Below are positions 12,310 through 24,180 of a DNA stretch of 64,000 nt, one piece after another (position 1 is the first letter of the stretch; each line of letters begins with the position of its first letter). Source of the DNA: Onchocerca volvulus (taxonomy: Eukaryota; Nematoda; Chromadorea; Rhabditida; Onchocercidae); NCBI GenBank assembly GCA_000499405.2, contig HG738138.1, positions 19,073,753 through 19,137,752 of the forward strand, given 5' to 3'. Under the pieces are notes generated by a model. The model ran no database searches and had not been told where the DNA came from. It worked only from the letters and a program-made list of their open reading frames with translations. A program made the translations under genes and the position numbers.

Positions 12310-13910
12310 TTTTCAGTGCAGTCGATCTGCTCTAATTCATCTAAATAATGACACCGCAGAAGATCAGACTTAGGTCTTCATACTCGTAGAATGGAAGCAT
12401 TGCGACGAGTAATTGCAAATCAAACTGAGGAAGAACGGGCATCAGCGAATAAGTGGAACAGACAAGGAATGGCTGAAATAGTACCGGGGAGGTAGCAGAA
12501 CGATATGAAGCCAGACTTGAGGAGGCACGGTTGCGAGCACGGCGATCGTGTACTCCAATTCTGTTTCATTCTTAACAGAATGACCGTGAAAGGCTGAGAG
12601 TGACTGGAAGACGTCAAAGAGAAATAGGAGATCAGCGTCAAATATGACTCCATGCTCAGCGATTACGCGATTACAATCGTCTTACATTCCGGTACTACCC
12701 AGCTGATGATTATAGTTTGGAGTCGGCATGTTCTTATCGGCACTATAATTGAAATGTGTCTTCATTGCTTGGTTCTGAAATTTAATAGAGAAACGAAAAG
12801 AATGTGTTGCACCGCCGGAAAAATTGAACTGCCTCAACTTGGAGAACCACGAGAACCATTAAAAACTTTATTTTCCGGATATACCACCGAATCAAAGCAG
12901 TTCTTATCTAAAATCAGGAAATACAGCTCGTGCTTTCAAATGACATCGTTCGGCGCAGAAATAATAACTCAAAAAAAAAAAAAAAGAAAAAAACTCATGT
13001 TAACATTCAAAGTGAAAAGACAAATTTATCATTAAGTCGGCTCCCTGCTTCTGTTCCCAGATGGTAAATGCCTACAAATGTATTTCACCGTAATGGCAAT
13101 GATGAATTGAATGCACGTCTGCGGAATTTATACCATCGTAAAAAGATTCGTCGTTTCCCAGTTGCAATACTTCTTACGGGAAAAAAAAAAGGAAGAAAAT
13201 AATTTAGCGCGTTTGTTCAAAATAGCAATTGAGAAATGCCATCTGATACACTATTATTTGCTGACAAAACGCCCGCTGGAAAACATATGAGAAGATTCAA
13301 TGCTCCAACTATAGACGAAGTGACAATTGCTATAATCGGAGATCAATTCCAACCTAGAGATATTGCTCTTCATTTGCGAAACGATCAATTGAAAAAAATT
13401 GCAGAAACTCATCAATGCTACGATGCTCTGCAATGCTCAATCATCTTTTAGGATAGTACCGATGTAAATCACTTCAACGTTAAGATGATAAATCCTGTCG
13501 GTGAAGAAGAAAATAAGAAATGCAATGCAATGAACTATTATTCATACCGATTAATGATTCGAGAGAATGAAGACAATCACATTTTGAAATGCCGTCAGTT
13601 GTTTCACCAATGTATCGTAGATACGTATGCAAAAATCGAAACAGAACATTTGATATTCATCGGTTTGGATCAGATCAAGCTTCGCTCTGAAAAATACATT
13701 CATTTGCGAGGTGCAGTTGTAAATGACGGTAATATAACTAACATTGGAAGACTAACGATTTTGCGATATTCATATAACAAGCAGTCCACGTCATATGCAT
13801 GAGTACACTCAAGATGCAATTGCGTATGTTTTTCACTACGGACATCCAGATCTGTTCATTATATTTACATGAAATCCAGCTTGGGACGATATACAACAGC
13901 TCTTACTGTT
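12310..13910 (+). pseudogene. Helitron Rep/helicase-like pseudogene
   Basis: Fragments in all three frames match the N-terminal half of the Helitron RepHel protein. An arginine-rich lead (RRMEALRRVIANQTEEERAS near 12390) is followed by a Cys-rich segment with MCLHCLVLKF and CFQMTSFGAEII (12750-12970). Then come RRFNAPTIDEVTIAIIGDQF (about 13290), RDIALHLRNDQ, ETHQCYDALQ and MNYYSYRLMIRENEDNHILK (about 13530), and a last readable piece related to NPAWDDIQQLLL at about 13880-13905. Frameshifts and stops separate the pieces, and a poly-A interruption occurs at 12970. Reading stops exactly where the nested palindrome at 13874-13956 begins. No catalytic Tyr motif or helicase half is visible, so the copy is dead. 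Confidence 0.85.
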
Positions 13911-13956
13911 GTATATCGTCATGGTAAGAGCTGCTGTAAATCGTCCCAAGCTGGAT
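13874..13956. repeat. Nested palindrome, 33-bp arms
   Basis: The outer arms 13874-13906 and 13924-13956 match at 31 of 33 positions. Inside, GACGATATACAAC (13885-13897) also pairs perfectly with GTTGTATATCGTC (13908-13920), so two alternative hairpins compete. The left arm is Rep coding sequence; the right arm is its inverted copy. Confidence 0.9.
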
Positions 13957-14265
13957 CTTTTCCACTTAACTAAACTTACCCAAAGCAATGCGTGTATATA
14001 AAAACATGCGCGTATTCAAATGCAATGTTGTTTCAAAATTTTAAAGCAATCGGCAAGAACTTTCGCGAACATTTACATTTTTATTTTTACAGCTAGTTAG
14101 GAAATATAGTTATTGGTGCTTAACGTGATTATCTAGTGTTTATTCAGGTAATGGAAATTCTCCAACAGTTCTGAAATCAATTCTATTTCGATTATGACTC
14201 GTAGAGTACGACTGAATCTGAACTTCAAAACGCTATAATCATATCTTTAAAAGAGATTCGTTAGT

Positions 14266-14361
14266 AAATGGCGGTATAACGTTGGAAAGAATCCATCCAA
14301 CGTTATACCACCATTTGTAGCATTTGTAGCAAATGGTGGTATAACGTTGGATGGATTCTTT
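14266..14361. repeat. Perfect hairpin with 32-bp arms and a third inverted copy
   Basis: Arms 14286-14317 and 14330-14361 are perfectly complementary around a 12-bp loop (TAGCATTTGTAG). A further 20-bp copy at 14266-14285 (19 of 20 matches) can pair with the left arm instead, giving the same nested design as the palindrome at 13874. Confidence 0.92.
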
Positions 14362-14639
14362 GTGAATTTATTTTTGAAGATATGTCGATGAGCATTTGCA
14401 GTTTAGCCATCAAATAGATGAAGCGCAGTGACTTGATGGTTGTCAGAGTTCTGTGCAGAGTGCTTGAGATAGCTATAGAATCTTTCTGGAATGATAGATG
14501 AGAATTCACAAGTCAGAAATCGTAGCTTTCGCTATGATTAATCATATGGAACGGAAAAGCGGTGGAGAGTAAGACTTTCTTTAGCGCTTTATTTCCACCA
14601 TCACTAATGATGGCACTCTCATCTTTTAAGAAAAGTGAA

Positions 14640-14780
14640 GAATCCTTTATTTTTTCTAAATGTTAGAAAATATGGGTGCTATATTGCTAATTCCTGTTTT
14701 AGAAGAAATCAGTGTACATTGCTCTGATTTTTTCTAAAACAGGAGTACGCAAGACATTACTCATATTTTCTGATATTAAA
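14640..14780. repeat. Hairpin, 20-bp core arms, longer degenerate flanks
   Basis: CCTGTTTTAGAAGAAATCAG (14693-14712) pairs with 14723-14742 with one mismatch around an 11-bp loop. Flanking sequence back to about 14665 and out to about 14775 also pairs at lower identity (AGAAAATATGGGT against the inverse of ACTCATATTTTCT). Confidence 0.8.
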
Positions 14781-17427
14781 AATCGGGAATTAGCTAGAAA
14801 TAAATGACTGCCAGTGTTATTTTGCTGATGATATAAGTCAATAGGAGAGCGGCCAAATAGATGAGGCAAAGACAGTGTGACGCATACAAATTTAGCTTAG
14901 AGCCTAAACCTAATGTTATTTGGACATATTTCATAGTTCGCGAAGAGTCTAGACAAGATTGTGTTTGATCTGTACTTCATGATATGAAACACAAGTCAAA
15001 CGAATTTATAGACCAAATAATCACGTGAAAAGGAAACTGATCCCTAGAGTTTATTCTCCTCATCATAATTTTGTTTTCATATGACTTCTTCTTCATAAAA
15101 CATGTAAGTTTATATACTTTAAAATATTTTCCTATCGTTTGTCCATTCAATTCATTTTCCATCAAAAGCATGAAGATTCCCATTATGCTGACTTCTTGGG
15201 TTATGTTTTGGAATTGCATGTATCATTTAACAGTATCTATTATGTGTATGGACCAACTAAATAGCTAGGAAGGTTATGACGAGAATAGATATTGGATATC
15301 TTATTTCCGTTCAATAATTCGGAAAAAAATTCTGCGATAAAAGTTTTTGTACAATTGTTATGATAAAGAATATTGAATGTAATATATATGGAAACAATAG
15401 AATTATTGTTAAACAGAATGTTTCCTATTCCTGTCCTGAATGATATTTTAAACAAAATTGAAGTGAATTTTTCTTTCTGCTTGTAAATGTATTATCATTA
15501 AACACTATTTCAACAATCAAAATAATGATGAATGCAAATGCTGGATGACTTGACTTCTTTAAGGTTAAGTTAAGGAGAAGCAAAATCCTTATAGAAAAAG
15601 ATGGCTTTTAATCTTTTATATATCTCCACTTCTGAAAGAATACAAAATATCCATAGAATTTTTGTGAGCATTAGCTAATAGAAATGATGCTTGTTTACTT
15701 GTTTAGAACTTATATGAAAATACACAAAGATGGCTGGTTTTTCTGTATTCTTTCGTTCGGTTAAAAACAATCTTCGTAATTTACTCTTTGACAAAGACGA
15801 GCATTCAGCCGTCCGAACTGGAAGCTAATATTGGATTAAAGAGGATCTGCGGAACCTAACACTGGACTGAAGAAGATCTGCATATTTAACTTCAGTGTGT
15901 TATGGAGGATTTAAAATCAAGTGTTGGAATTTTTCTTCAGAAGCAAGTAAACTGAACAAACATAATGAGAAACCAATCTGAAGCCACAATTTTCTATAAT
16001 GGAATCAATTTATCATAATCCTTTCCTGTACTTTTAGTCAAAATTCATGCACAACTAGCTAAACGATATACTCAGAACATGAGTAACTCTGCTAATTCGA
16101 AATATGCATAATTCATGTGTATTAATATAGAGACAAATAATCCAAATGACTATTTAACCCCAGCAAAATTGCAACAGTAATTCAATTCATAAGATACGTT
16201 CAAAAAACAACCTGACAACACCCTGCTCTCCGACGCCTTATAATGTAATCATGCAATTTCAATTCTTTCCTCCCCCCCTTACCCATAATTAAAATAAGAA
16301 TCGTATTGCCGGCAGAGGATTTTATCTGATGACATATGAGCAGTAAATTTCATACAGTACTTTTGTCACAAAACTTGCGATAATCCCATACAAATATCAC
16401 GCGAGACAGGAGCAATCAATACTCGTCTCTCTACATTTCCTGTGATAATGTTCAGATACAATGAGTAAAAAGCTGTTTTAAACTTTATTTACAAAATTAA
16501 AAAAGTCTCAAGAATAGTTTAAATAAAATAAGAAACCAGTAGTGGTAGATCAACCAAAGAAAGTACAATTAGATTAATGGAAATATGATGTCATACACAG
16601 ATATGACGCAGAAAACACAACAATAAAGGCGTCAATGATAGGACCGAAAGAGAAACCTGAATTTAGAAATATATTAAAAAAAAAAAGGCAGATAGACGAA
16701 TTATTTTCTTTGGATTTCATGGACATTTCAGAAAAATTAGCAAGAAGGAAAGGAAAGAACAACAAGAGAGGGCGATCAGCATCATTCATTTAATATCAGA
16801 TTTCATCAAAACCTTTTCCATATCTTTTTTAATACAGTCCCCACAAAAACTAGAAAATAAACGGCTTTAGGAAACCGTGGTAGAAATAATAGACATAAAT
16901 TATTTTCTATCTCAATTCGCCGGGGATCTAAAAATCTACATTTTTGAAAAATGCTTCGTAATTAAAAGGGACTCAAAGTCTAAAAACTGACAACTGAATT
17001 TTAAAAAGACATCTAACTATTCAGTTATGCAAAAAGGTGCTGAACATCCAAACCAACTTGAGACTGCTTCCGCGAAACGAAAAATGAACTTATTACGCGT
17101 AAACATCATAACACATACCTTTCCCATTATACGTCCCGTACTATAGTTGATACCGGTATCAATTACATGAGAATTTTAAAATGTGCGATAAAAAATTTAA
17201 CATTAAGCACGAAATTGCAGAATAACCATTGATTTGGCAACTTTACACAAAGAGTAAATTTCATAAAAAATGAGCAAACTGAGTTAAAATGGCGACCATG
17301 GCCTGCCCATAAGCGTTAAAGTGCAGAACATCCACTGCATCCAAATTTTCCAATATTTTCCATGAATTCCAAACACCCATCCTTTTTTTTTTTAAATTTA
17401 TTTTAGATTTGAAATACTTGATTTTAC
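14781..17427. other. Intergenic, one degenerate tandem dimer
   Basis: No gene is supported here. At about 15822-15885 a unit of about 32 bp occurs twice (AAGCTAATATTGGATTAAAG, then AACCTAACACTGGACTGAAG, each followed by AxGATCTGC). Other frames (14977-15219, 15071-15268, 16574-16789) are chance openings without splice partners. Confidence 0.5.
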
Positions 17428-20400
17428 TTATTTCAACGATTCGTATAAGTTCAAATCTGTAAGTGCACCATCGCATAGCTCTGGAAGATCTTCAGCAATC
17501 ACCTGAAAGAAAATGATTCAACATAATGAAAAATTTAATATAAATTTATAAGGAACGCCAATGTACTTCCTCATCTTTCAAGACGTGATTGTAAGAACAG
17601 TTTTATTTATATAAATTGATACCTTCATTATTATATTTATCTTACCAATTTTCTAAGTAATATGATTAGTATTAGCAAAAATTATGCACGTCAAACGCAT
17701 CAGTAATGAAATTCCGAAAGATATTTAGGACATGAGGAATCTTATGAGAAAGTTAAGGTTTTCATAAAAGAAACTGTTGTACATCACCGGTAATTCAAAA
17801 ATATCCCGATATTATGCACTGATTTTAGTTCGACATGTTGCTCGACTCCCACTCAAACATAACAGTGAAAGGAGATAATTAAAAAATTAGTTCTCAACTA
17901 ATACTTTTATTTATCCCTACTGAAAATAAAATAATATCATCAATCCAATACTTACACCTTCGACAGAATTCACTTCACTCTGCTTTAAAAGATATTCTCT
18001 GATGTTTCCGGATATTGCTGTAATCTCTTCAGTCTGTGTAGAAACTTCTCTTTCATCTATATATGATTCAAGCATCCAAATTAGATGATCATTACCGAAT
18101 ATGGGCACCAAGTTCCTATAAGAAAACAATAGAAGTAATCATCAAGGTAATGGAAAGGTATCATGACTACTGTCAGTCAGTGTTACTGATTACACCACTA
18201 CAATCCTCAATATTCTTACATTTTTGTTAATAAGCTAAATATAGAATCAATACAGTATGAGACTGCAAGATGATATTTGATGGACATCGGATTCTGAGGG
18301 AGACTCATAACCAGAATTTTGATATAATCAAAAATCTTGTTTTCCGCAAAAAATATTTAGCCACCATGAAAAACTAACTCTTCTGTGCACCAAACAGATT
18401 TTTCGGGTAAGCCTTTCGAAAGATGATCGTTATCTGCGTAATGCCGCCTCAGCTTTTGTAATGAGCCCAGGTCATTCTTACCACATACGAAGCACCGCGC
18501 ATTGTAGTTCTCCTTACGTATGTAATTAATCATTCTCACCCGTTCATAAACATCCAGCTTCTCCTTCTCAATGATCCCGAGAATATCGAAGTAATGAACA
18601 TTCTGGAAATAAATAATAACATGGTTGACGTTTTTCTGCAATCATAAAAATATTGCCTTAAATAAATCATCCACGAAAAAAAAATAGTTGAATATAGATA
18701 AATCGTCAACGAAAAGACAATAGTTAAATATAGTTTTGAACCCTCACATTTGTGATGTAAATCCAGTTTTGACCTTTTCCATTCCAAAAAATTTTCGAAA
18801 AAGAACTTTACAACTCCGAAACCTTTTCGATTTTTGAAATTATCTAAATCACAATCACAGACTAAGTGAACTGAATTTACTTTTATATGTTCAAGTAATG
18901 GAGCAGCGTGATCCTCGGTTACATCACAAAACAGGCAAACCACACGAGTCTGCTCCACATCAATATTGTCCTCTTGCCATTCTTGCCAGGATTCCCTGTT
19001 ACAATATTAGTGAACTGTTTTTTATTTTTAAACATTTCAAAAACTAATGTTTTTTATTTTTAAACATTTCAAAAACTAATTTTTATTTTTAAACATTTCA
19101 AAAACAAAAACCAATCTGAAGTACTGACAACTATTTGCATCTCGATGTACTAATACAGATTTAAAAAATTGAATGATTTATGTCATTTTTGGTATATTAC
19201 CGTATCAAGGAATGGAAAACGAAGGGTTCTGATGAACAGATTAAAACATCAGAAACTGAAATGAGATTCTTAAGTTAAAAAAAAAAAAAACAAAAAAACC
19301 GAAAACTTATTTTTTACATTTCAGAAAATATGAAAAATGAAAGAAAAAGAGCTTACTCTTCTTCTTCTTCATCGGAATCTACAAACGTTGGCATAGTATC
19401 TTCAAAATCTTCTTTCAATACATCTAACCAACGCTTCCCTAATTCCTAAAAAAGAACTTTTGGCACACTTTCCAATAAACTTGTGCTAGAAAAATTAGCA
19501 TTAGACCAGAACTATATACATATATTCACCGTTAAATATTATCCTCAAATGTCTGGAGAATGTTATGGGTTGGGCAAGAAATAGGCGAACGTAAATATAT
19601 AACTTCACAAAACCCTAATATGGCACAAAATGTAGCAGGCAATAGTTTTGATACAGAGATTGACATTAAATAACAAAAAAAAACTTGGAAGAGCCGACCG
19701 ATTAGTAACCCAAAAAATCTCTGTAATCTTAGTAAAATATCTAATGTGGAAAAACAATAACTCTACCAAATAGTTGATAATATAGAATTTGTCATAATAA
19801 TTGTTCTTTGGATTCACTTCCTTATGGTTTCGTTTACGCATATGATCCATTAAAGTATTGCGGTCGCTGAACCTTTTTTCACAGTAAATACATTCATTGC
19901 TAAAACAGTTGAATGATATAAATATAATGCGATACAAATGAAAAATCAATCAAAAACGGAAAAAGATGATACCATAAACAACGAAGTACCTCTTACATCA
20001 TTGTTTTGCAGTAAAAAATTTTTATTATTATTAATGTATCTAGGAATATCAGTGCTAATTTACTAAGAAAAAAAAAATTTTGCTGGTACTAATATAACTT
20101 TTTTCCCTATGCATTTTAGAAATGATAACCTGAGAAGCCTCGATTTCAGACATTCAATATACTCGGTAACAAAAACTGCAATGATACACAATATTAATCA
20201 TAAAGAGATTAAAGAGGATAAAAAGGAACCTTTTGAGGATTTAAATCAAATCATGCTAATAAATTACGACAGATGAATTGAATGAATTTACAGTTTCAAG
20301 AAACAACTTGTTATACATTATTTTAAAGAAAGGAAAGCACCTAAGTTGTCTGGTGAGCCAAGATTCAAATGATGGATCATGTAAAGATGGTGGATTATTT

Positions 20401-22963
20401 TCGATCGATTACCACGTGCTGTATATCGACAAAAAATGCATTGTTGTATGAAATTCGTATCTTCCCGTTCACGTTGCTGACATGCTAATGCCTACAATTC
20501 CAAAATTTTGAAGAATTAAATTAAGAAATTTCTATTTTGAAGGCTTTTCATAGGGCAAAAATCTTTGTTCGAGCCCAGTGTAAATCATCAAATGATCTCA
20601 CTACATTTAATCCACAACTGAATCTAATATTCTGAATGTTCTACAGAAAAAGTAAACGAAATCAAATGTTTTATACATCTTTTAATAACTGCGCTTAAAT
20701 AATATACTTCTTCCAAACGTCTCATAGCAAGTTTCTGACGTAAGGCATAATCCTCTGGCAGATTTTCACCCATTTCATAGAAATAATTAGTTTTTCCGTA
20801 AAATTCAGCATTTTCATCAGGAATTTTCTTCGGGAAAATGGTATCAATACTTTCCTTCGCAAAACGCTGTCTCCAGTATTCCACATATCTTAATAAATTA
20901 AAATATTTACCGATAAGAATATGGGAACAATGTATACAAGACTTGACGGTATTTAAATTGATCGACTAAAATGAAAAGCAAAATAATCCATTAAAAAAAT
21001 TTCTAACAAGAATTTTGGAAATTCTGTTCTAGTTTCAAAATAAAAAATAAATAATTCAGTTTACAACACCAACCTCTTCGGATCAACAATCAAATCGATT
21101 TCGACAATAACAATGTGATGTTCATTCAGTAAATGTCTGCAAACATATTTCGCTAGCGTACATATGAAATGTACTGAATAATAATAAAACAGTTAATAGA
21201 GGACCGAAATAATCTGTAAACCTTTCGTTTATTATGAAAGAAAGGAAAAAAAAATGGAAAAAAAAACTAACTCTGAAAATTGTGTGAGATGTTCCGGAAG
21301 GTCGAAAAATTGCAAACAGCTTAGGCACATTGTTGGACCACCCCATTTTGGACTGCAACAGTATTTTCAATAATATCACTTTGAAGATGAACAGCATTTA
21401 TAGCTCGTCTGTTATGCTTATTCTATCACTATGAAACCATCGCGACAATATTACTGAAGCAACACTCTTCTAGCATGCTTGATGATTCTATGGAAGATAG
21501 AATTACTGATAAGGATAGTGTATACGAGCTCTCTGAAATGTGAAGAATTAATAAAAACATGCCTACCTGTAACCCACTGCTGGAACAGTACCAGAAAGAG
21601 TACGTATACGCCCCCGTGGGATAGTCAGCGTAAGTTTCTTTGGTTCCCTTAACGTGTCATTTTCATCGGAATCGCTGAACGGTTCTTCTAGATCAACTAA
21701 ATAAGAATAACAATTTAATTCCAATTATTATGTAATTTATAAAAGATTGTTGGAGCCAACAATATTATTGCAGTAATCTTTGCACTTCAAAGCAACGACA
21801 TACTTTCATCGTCATAAACAAATCCTTCTAATGTCATCGAATTTGTTGATCGTTGCACATTCCGAGTTTTGTCGACAGCTTAAACATTTTAAATTAAATA
21901 CATATTGTTCATTTATCATTCCACATCACTATTTATTGAATGGCTACTTGATTCCTTTTTCTCCAATAATATGAATTTACTGAGTAGAAATGATAACTGT
22001 AAAATTAAGAGTAAGCGAAAATAAGGGAAATGCCATTCCGAAAAATTAAATACGAGTAAGGGAAATAGAACTGAAGCAGTTTCTAATTCTCATTCTACTG
22101 CCATTTGAGAGTACTCAGTTTTTTGGATTATTTTACCCCATTCACACTTCTTTTTATCAACATTTTCTAAGCTTTTCTAGTTACATATCAGCAGTTCACT
22201 TTATTATTTTGTTTTGCAGTCTTTCTCGAGATCCTAATTTTGTCATCCACGTTATGAAATTTGTTTAAGAAATTTACAAGCACTGGAATGCTAAATATCG
22301 ATGAATTTCTTTTACTGGTTCAAAAACTTCGTTGAAATTTTCAGTTGTATTTATTGTTATTATAATTCCTCTTATTCTTTACTAAGTTTTCTATGCACAA
22401 ATCTTAGCATATTTCCAGACAACCGGAATATGAAAAATAAACTGCCAACAATTATAACGTCGTTTTGCTTGCACTGCTTGATATCCATCACCTGCTTCTT
22501 TCGCTACATTTGTTGATTTCGAACGTGGCTTGTTCTCCTTGTTCGAGTTCTTCCCACAAGGTTCTGCTTTATTTGCAAATGTGTTCCGTCGATTGTGTCG
22601 TTTCTACAATATAATTTTCAATAATCAACAATCGAAAAGTTCTAATTAAAACTAGTCATATACATATTTCATAAATGAATATCCCTATTACTGAAGTTTG
22701 CTAATAGCACAACGCATGATTTTGATCTATGTGCAACATTAGAACATAACCAAATGGGATACATTTTTTGTCGCCACTTTTAAATCAGCAATGCCATATG
22801 TTTTATCGATAGATTCTTTCGATAAAGCGCCATTTATTTTTATTAATTTTTTTTCCATGTTGTCAACAGTTTCCTTCCTGATAATTTTTGCGGTATTCTC
22901 CTTCTCTCTATCGAAATTCCCATTCTGAATTGTATCACCACCTCCATCTATTGTTGTAGTCAT
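17428..22963 (-). CDS. ZNF277: ZNF277-type C2H2 zinc-finger protein
   Basis: Fourteen exons in phase (581 aa): 22963-22778, 22603-22492, 21696-21567, 21352-21272, 21136-21074, 20888-20708, 20491-20341, 20175-20130, 19899-19767, 19445-19357, 18995-18881, 18602-18379, 18115-17956, 17502-17428. Zinc-binding pairs are MCLSC (152-155, His in HLLNEHH), QCIFC (269-272, HHLYMIHH), ECIYC (320-323, DHMRKRNH), VCLFC (411-414) and RCFVC (466-469). Family landmarks EYWRQRF, NPKNNYYDKFYIINYL and VPIFGND fit ZNF277 along its whole length, including the short acidic C-terminus. In animals ZNF277 binds the ribosomal protein uS5/RPS2 and has been linked to Polycomb. The first 140 residues are basic and acidic without a domain. 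The ATG follows CCATTTTTAG by a few bases, a likely spliced-leader acceptor. The second-last donor (GAAGGT|GTAAGT) is the best of two choices. Confidence 0.93.
19017..19106. repeat. Intronic tandem repeat, about 30 bp x3
   Basis: Three near-identical copies of TTTTTATTTTTAAACATTTC followed by AAAAACTAA lie head to tail, in an intron of the ZNF277 gene. Confidence 0.85.
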
Positions 22964-22985
22964 ATTTTTAACCTAAAAATGGCTT
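22964..22985 (-). promoter_or_regulatory. Probable spliced-leader acceptor of ZNF277 gene
   Basis: On the minus strand GCCATTTTTAG is followed by GTTAAAAAT and the ATG. An acceptor-like site with no donor-bearing exon recognisable upstream is typical of nematode trans-splicing. Confidence 0.45.
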
Positions 22986-23399
22986 GATTTTATTCAGAAT
23001 ATTCCGCATGACTACTACTAAGTCTGCATGCTTCTTGTAAAGAAATGACATGACGTAAACACAAAATAAGACAATATGTCATTTAATATTTGCTTTCAAA
23101 TTATTGTGAAAGAAATCGTATCAGAGTTTTAAGACAAGGAACTCTCAGAAAAGAGTAACTCTATAAACTGTGATCTTTAAACAACACAGGCAATACTAAA
23201 ACTTTCGAATTTAAAATGTCTAAAATCGAAAAGACGATTTTTGAGAAAACGTCTAGTCCCAAGATGACTTGAAACTTCGAACTATCACCTGAAAAAACCG
23301 GCATTTTGCAATGCTGAAATGAGTTTATTTGTCATAACATCGATTTCAACAGCAACAGTGACCTTTTAATTAAGCCGAAAACCGGATAGAGTCAAAGAT

Positions 23400-24180
23400 C
23401 CTATAGCAATCGATACGAGGTAAACTAGGATGAAATCGAAGTCACATGATGATAAACAACTGGAACCAAAAAGGAGCAACCAACAAATCAATAGAAACTA
23501 ACATGCCATCCAAATCACATCTAACAATCGCCGATAAAAACTAACATGTCACTCGATTCACATCTGACAATCAGTGATCCTTGTTGCCCTTAACGCGACA
23601 GAACACCGTATTGCAACGTGTCGAGACAACGCTCAAATAATGCAGCGTAACAACTCAACCACGTGTACTTGATCTCTGCAATCAGGCTTAGTGGGTGTCA
23701 GACGTATGTGAACTCTGTTTGCTCTGTTATGGTGTCTTTACCTTACTCAATTTGAGCCATCAAAACGATTAAGTTAAAACACTCGATGTCTTCATAGATT
23801 TTACTTAATCAGTCCACACGTGCGTGATTTGCGTCTAAACTGACCGCCCAGAATTCGAAATACACAACTAATATTACTAATACATACTGGGAGAGTAGTT
23901 ATATAAATGCATACATACAGCACACGTCCACTTCAGGAGGATACTGTACTGGGAATGACGGGAGTGATGATCTTTAGTGCTCTATGAACGGAAAGGAAGT
24001 AGCAGTGCGTCGGGATTGCAAACAGGATGATTCTATCACGCGGGATGGCGGGGTGAAAATGAAGGAAAAGTCTCGGGAATCTCGGGAGGAGTGCCGAGAG
24101 AGAAAAGAGCGGTGAAGCAGCCGTAAAAGAGTGATGATTATCACGCTGTGATCACTGCTTACTTCCTGTTATTCTCATTT
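23400..24180. promoter_or_regulatory. G+C-richer island upstream of ZNF277 gene
   Basis: This stretch has visibly more G and C than the rest of the window (for example CGGGAATCTCGGGAGGAGTG near 24073) and no open frame of note. It ends in a polypyrimidine run at about 24160-24190. It starts about 440 bp upstream of the ZNF277 start, so it may contain that gene's promoter or a divergent promoter for something to the right. This is inference from composition only. Confidence 0.35.

Larger units (their letters stand above)
11438..14096 (+). mobile_element. Degenerate Helitron with inverted left-end copy at its right end
   Basis: The left end at 11438 is TC-starting (TCTATATAAATAAAAATG) preceded by A. 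The right end finishes ACAGCTAG at 14096 followed by T, matching the Helitron CTAG/T rule. Between them are remnants of the Helitron replication-initiator region (see 12310-13910). Unusually, about 115 bp inside the right end (13985-14096) is a diverged inverted copy of the first part of the left end (11438-11570). For example ATAAAAATGTAAATGTTCGC at the left reappears in reverse complement at 14066-14085. So the element either ends as a palindrome or is two fragments in opposite orientation that meet near 13920. Confidence 0.75.

Noticed and set aside
18357..18378. Reading the ZNF277 exon through to the TAA at 18357 as the gene's end
   Set aside because: A donor at GA|GTTAGT (18378) joins in phase to the next exon and restores the family's VPIFGND segment at the expected spacing.
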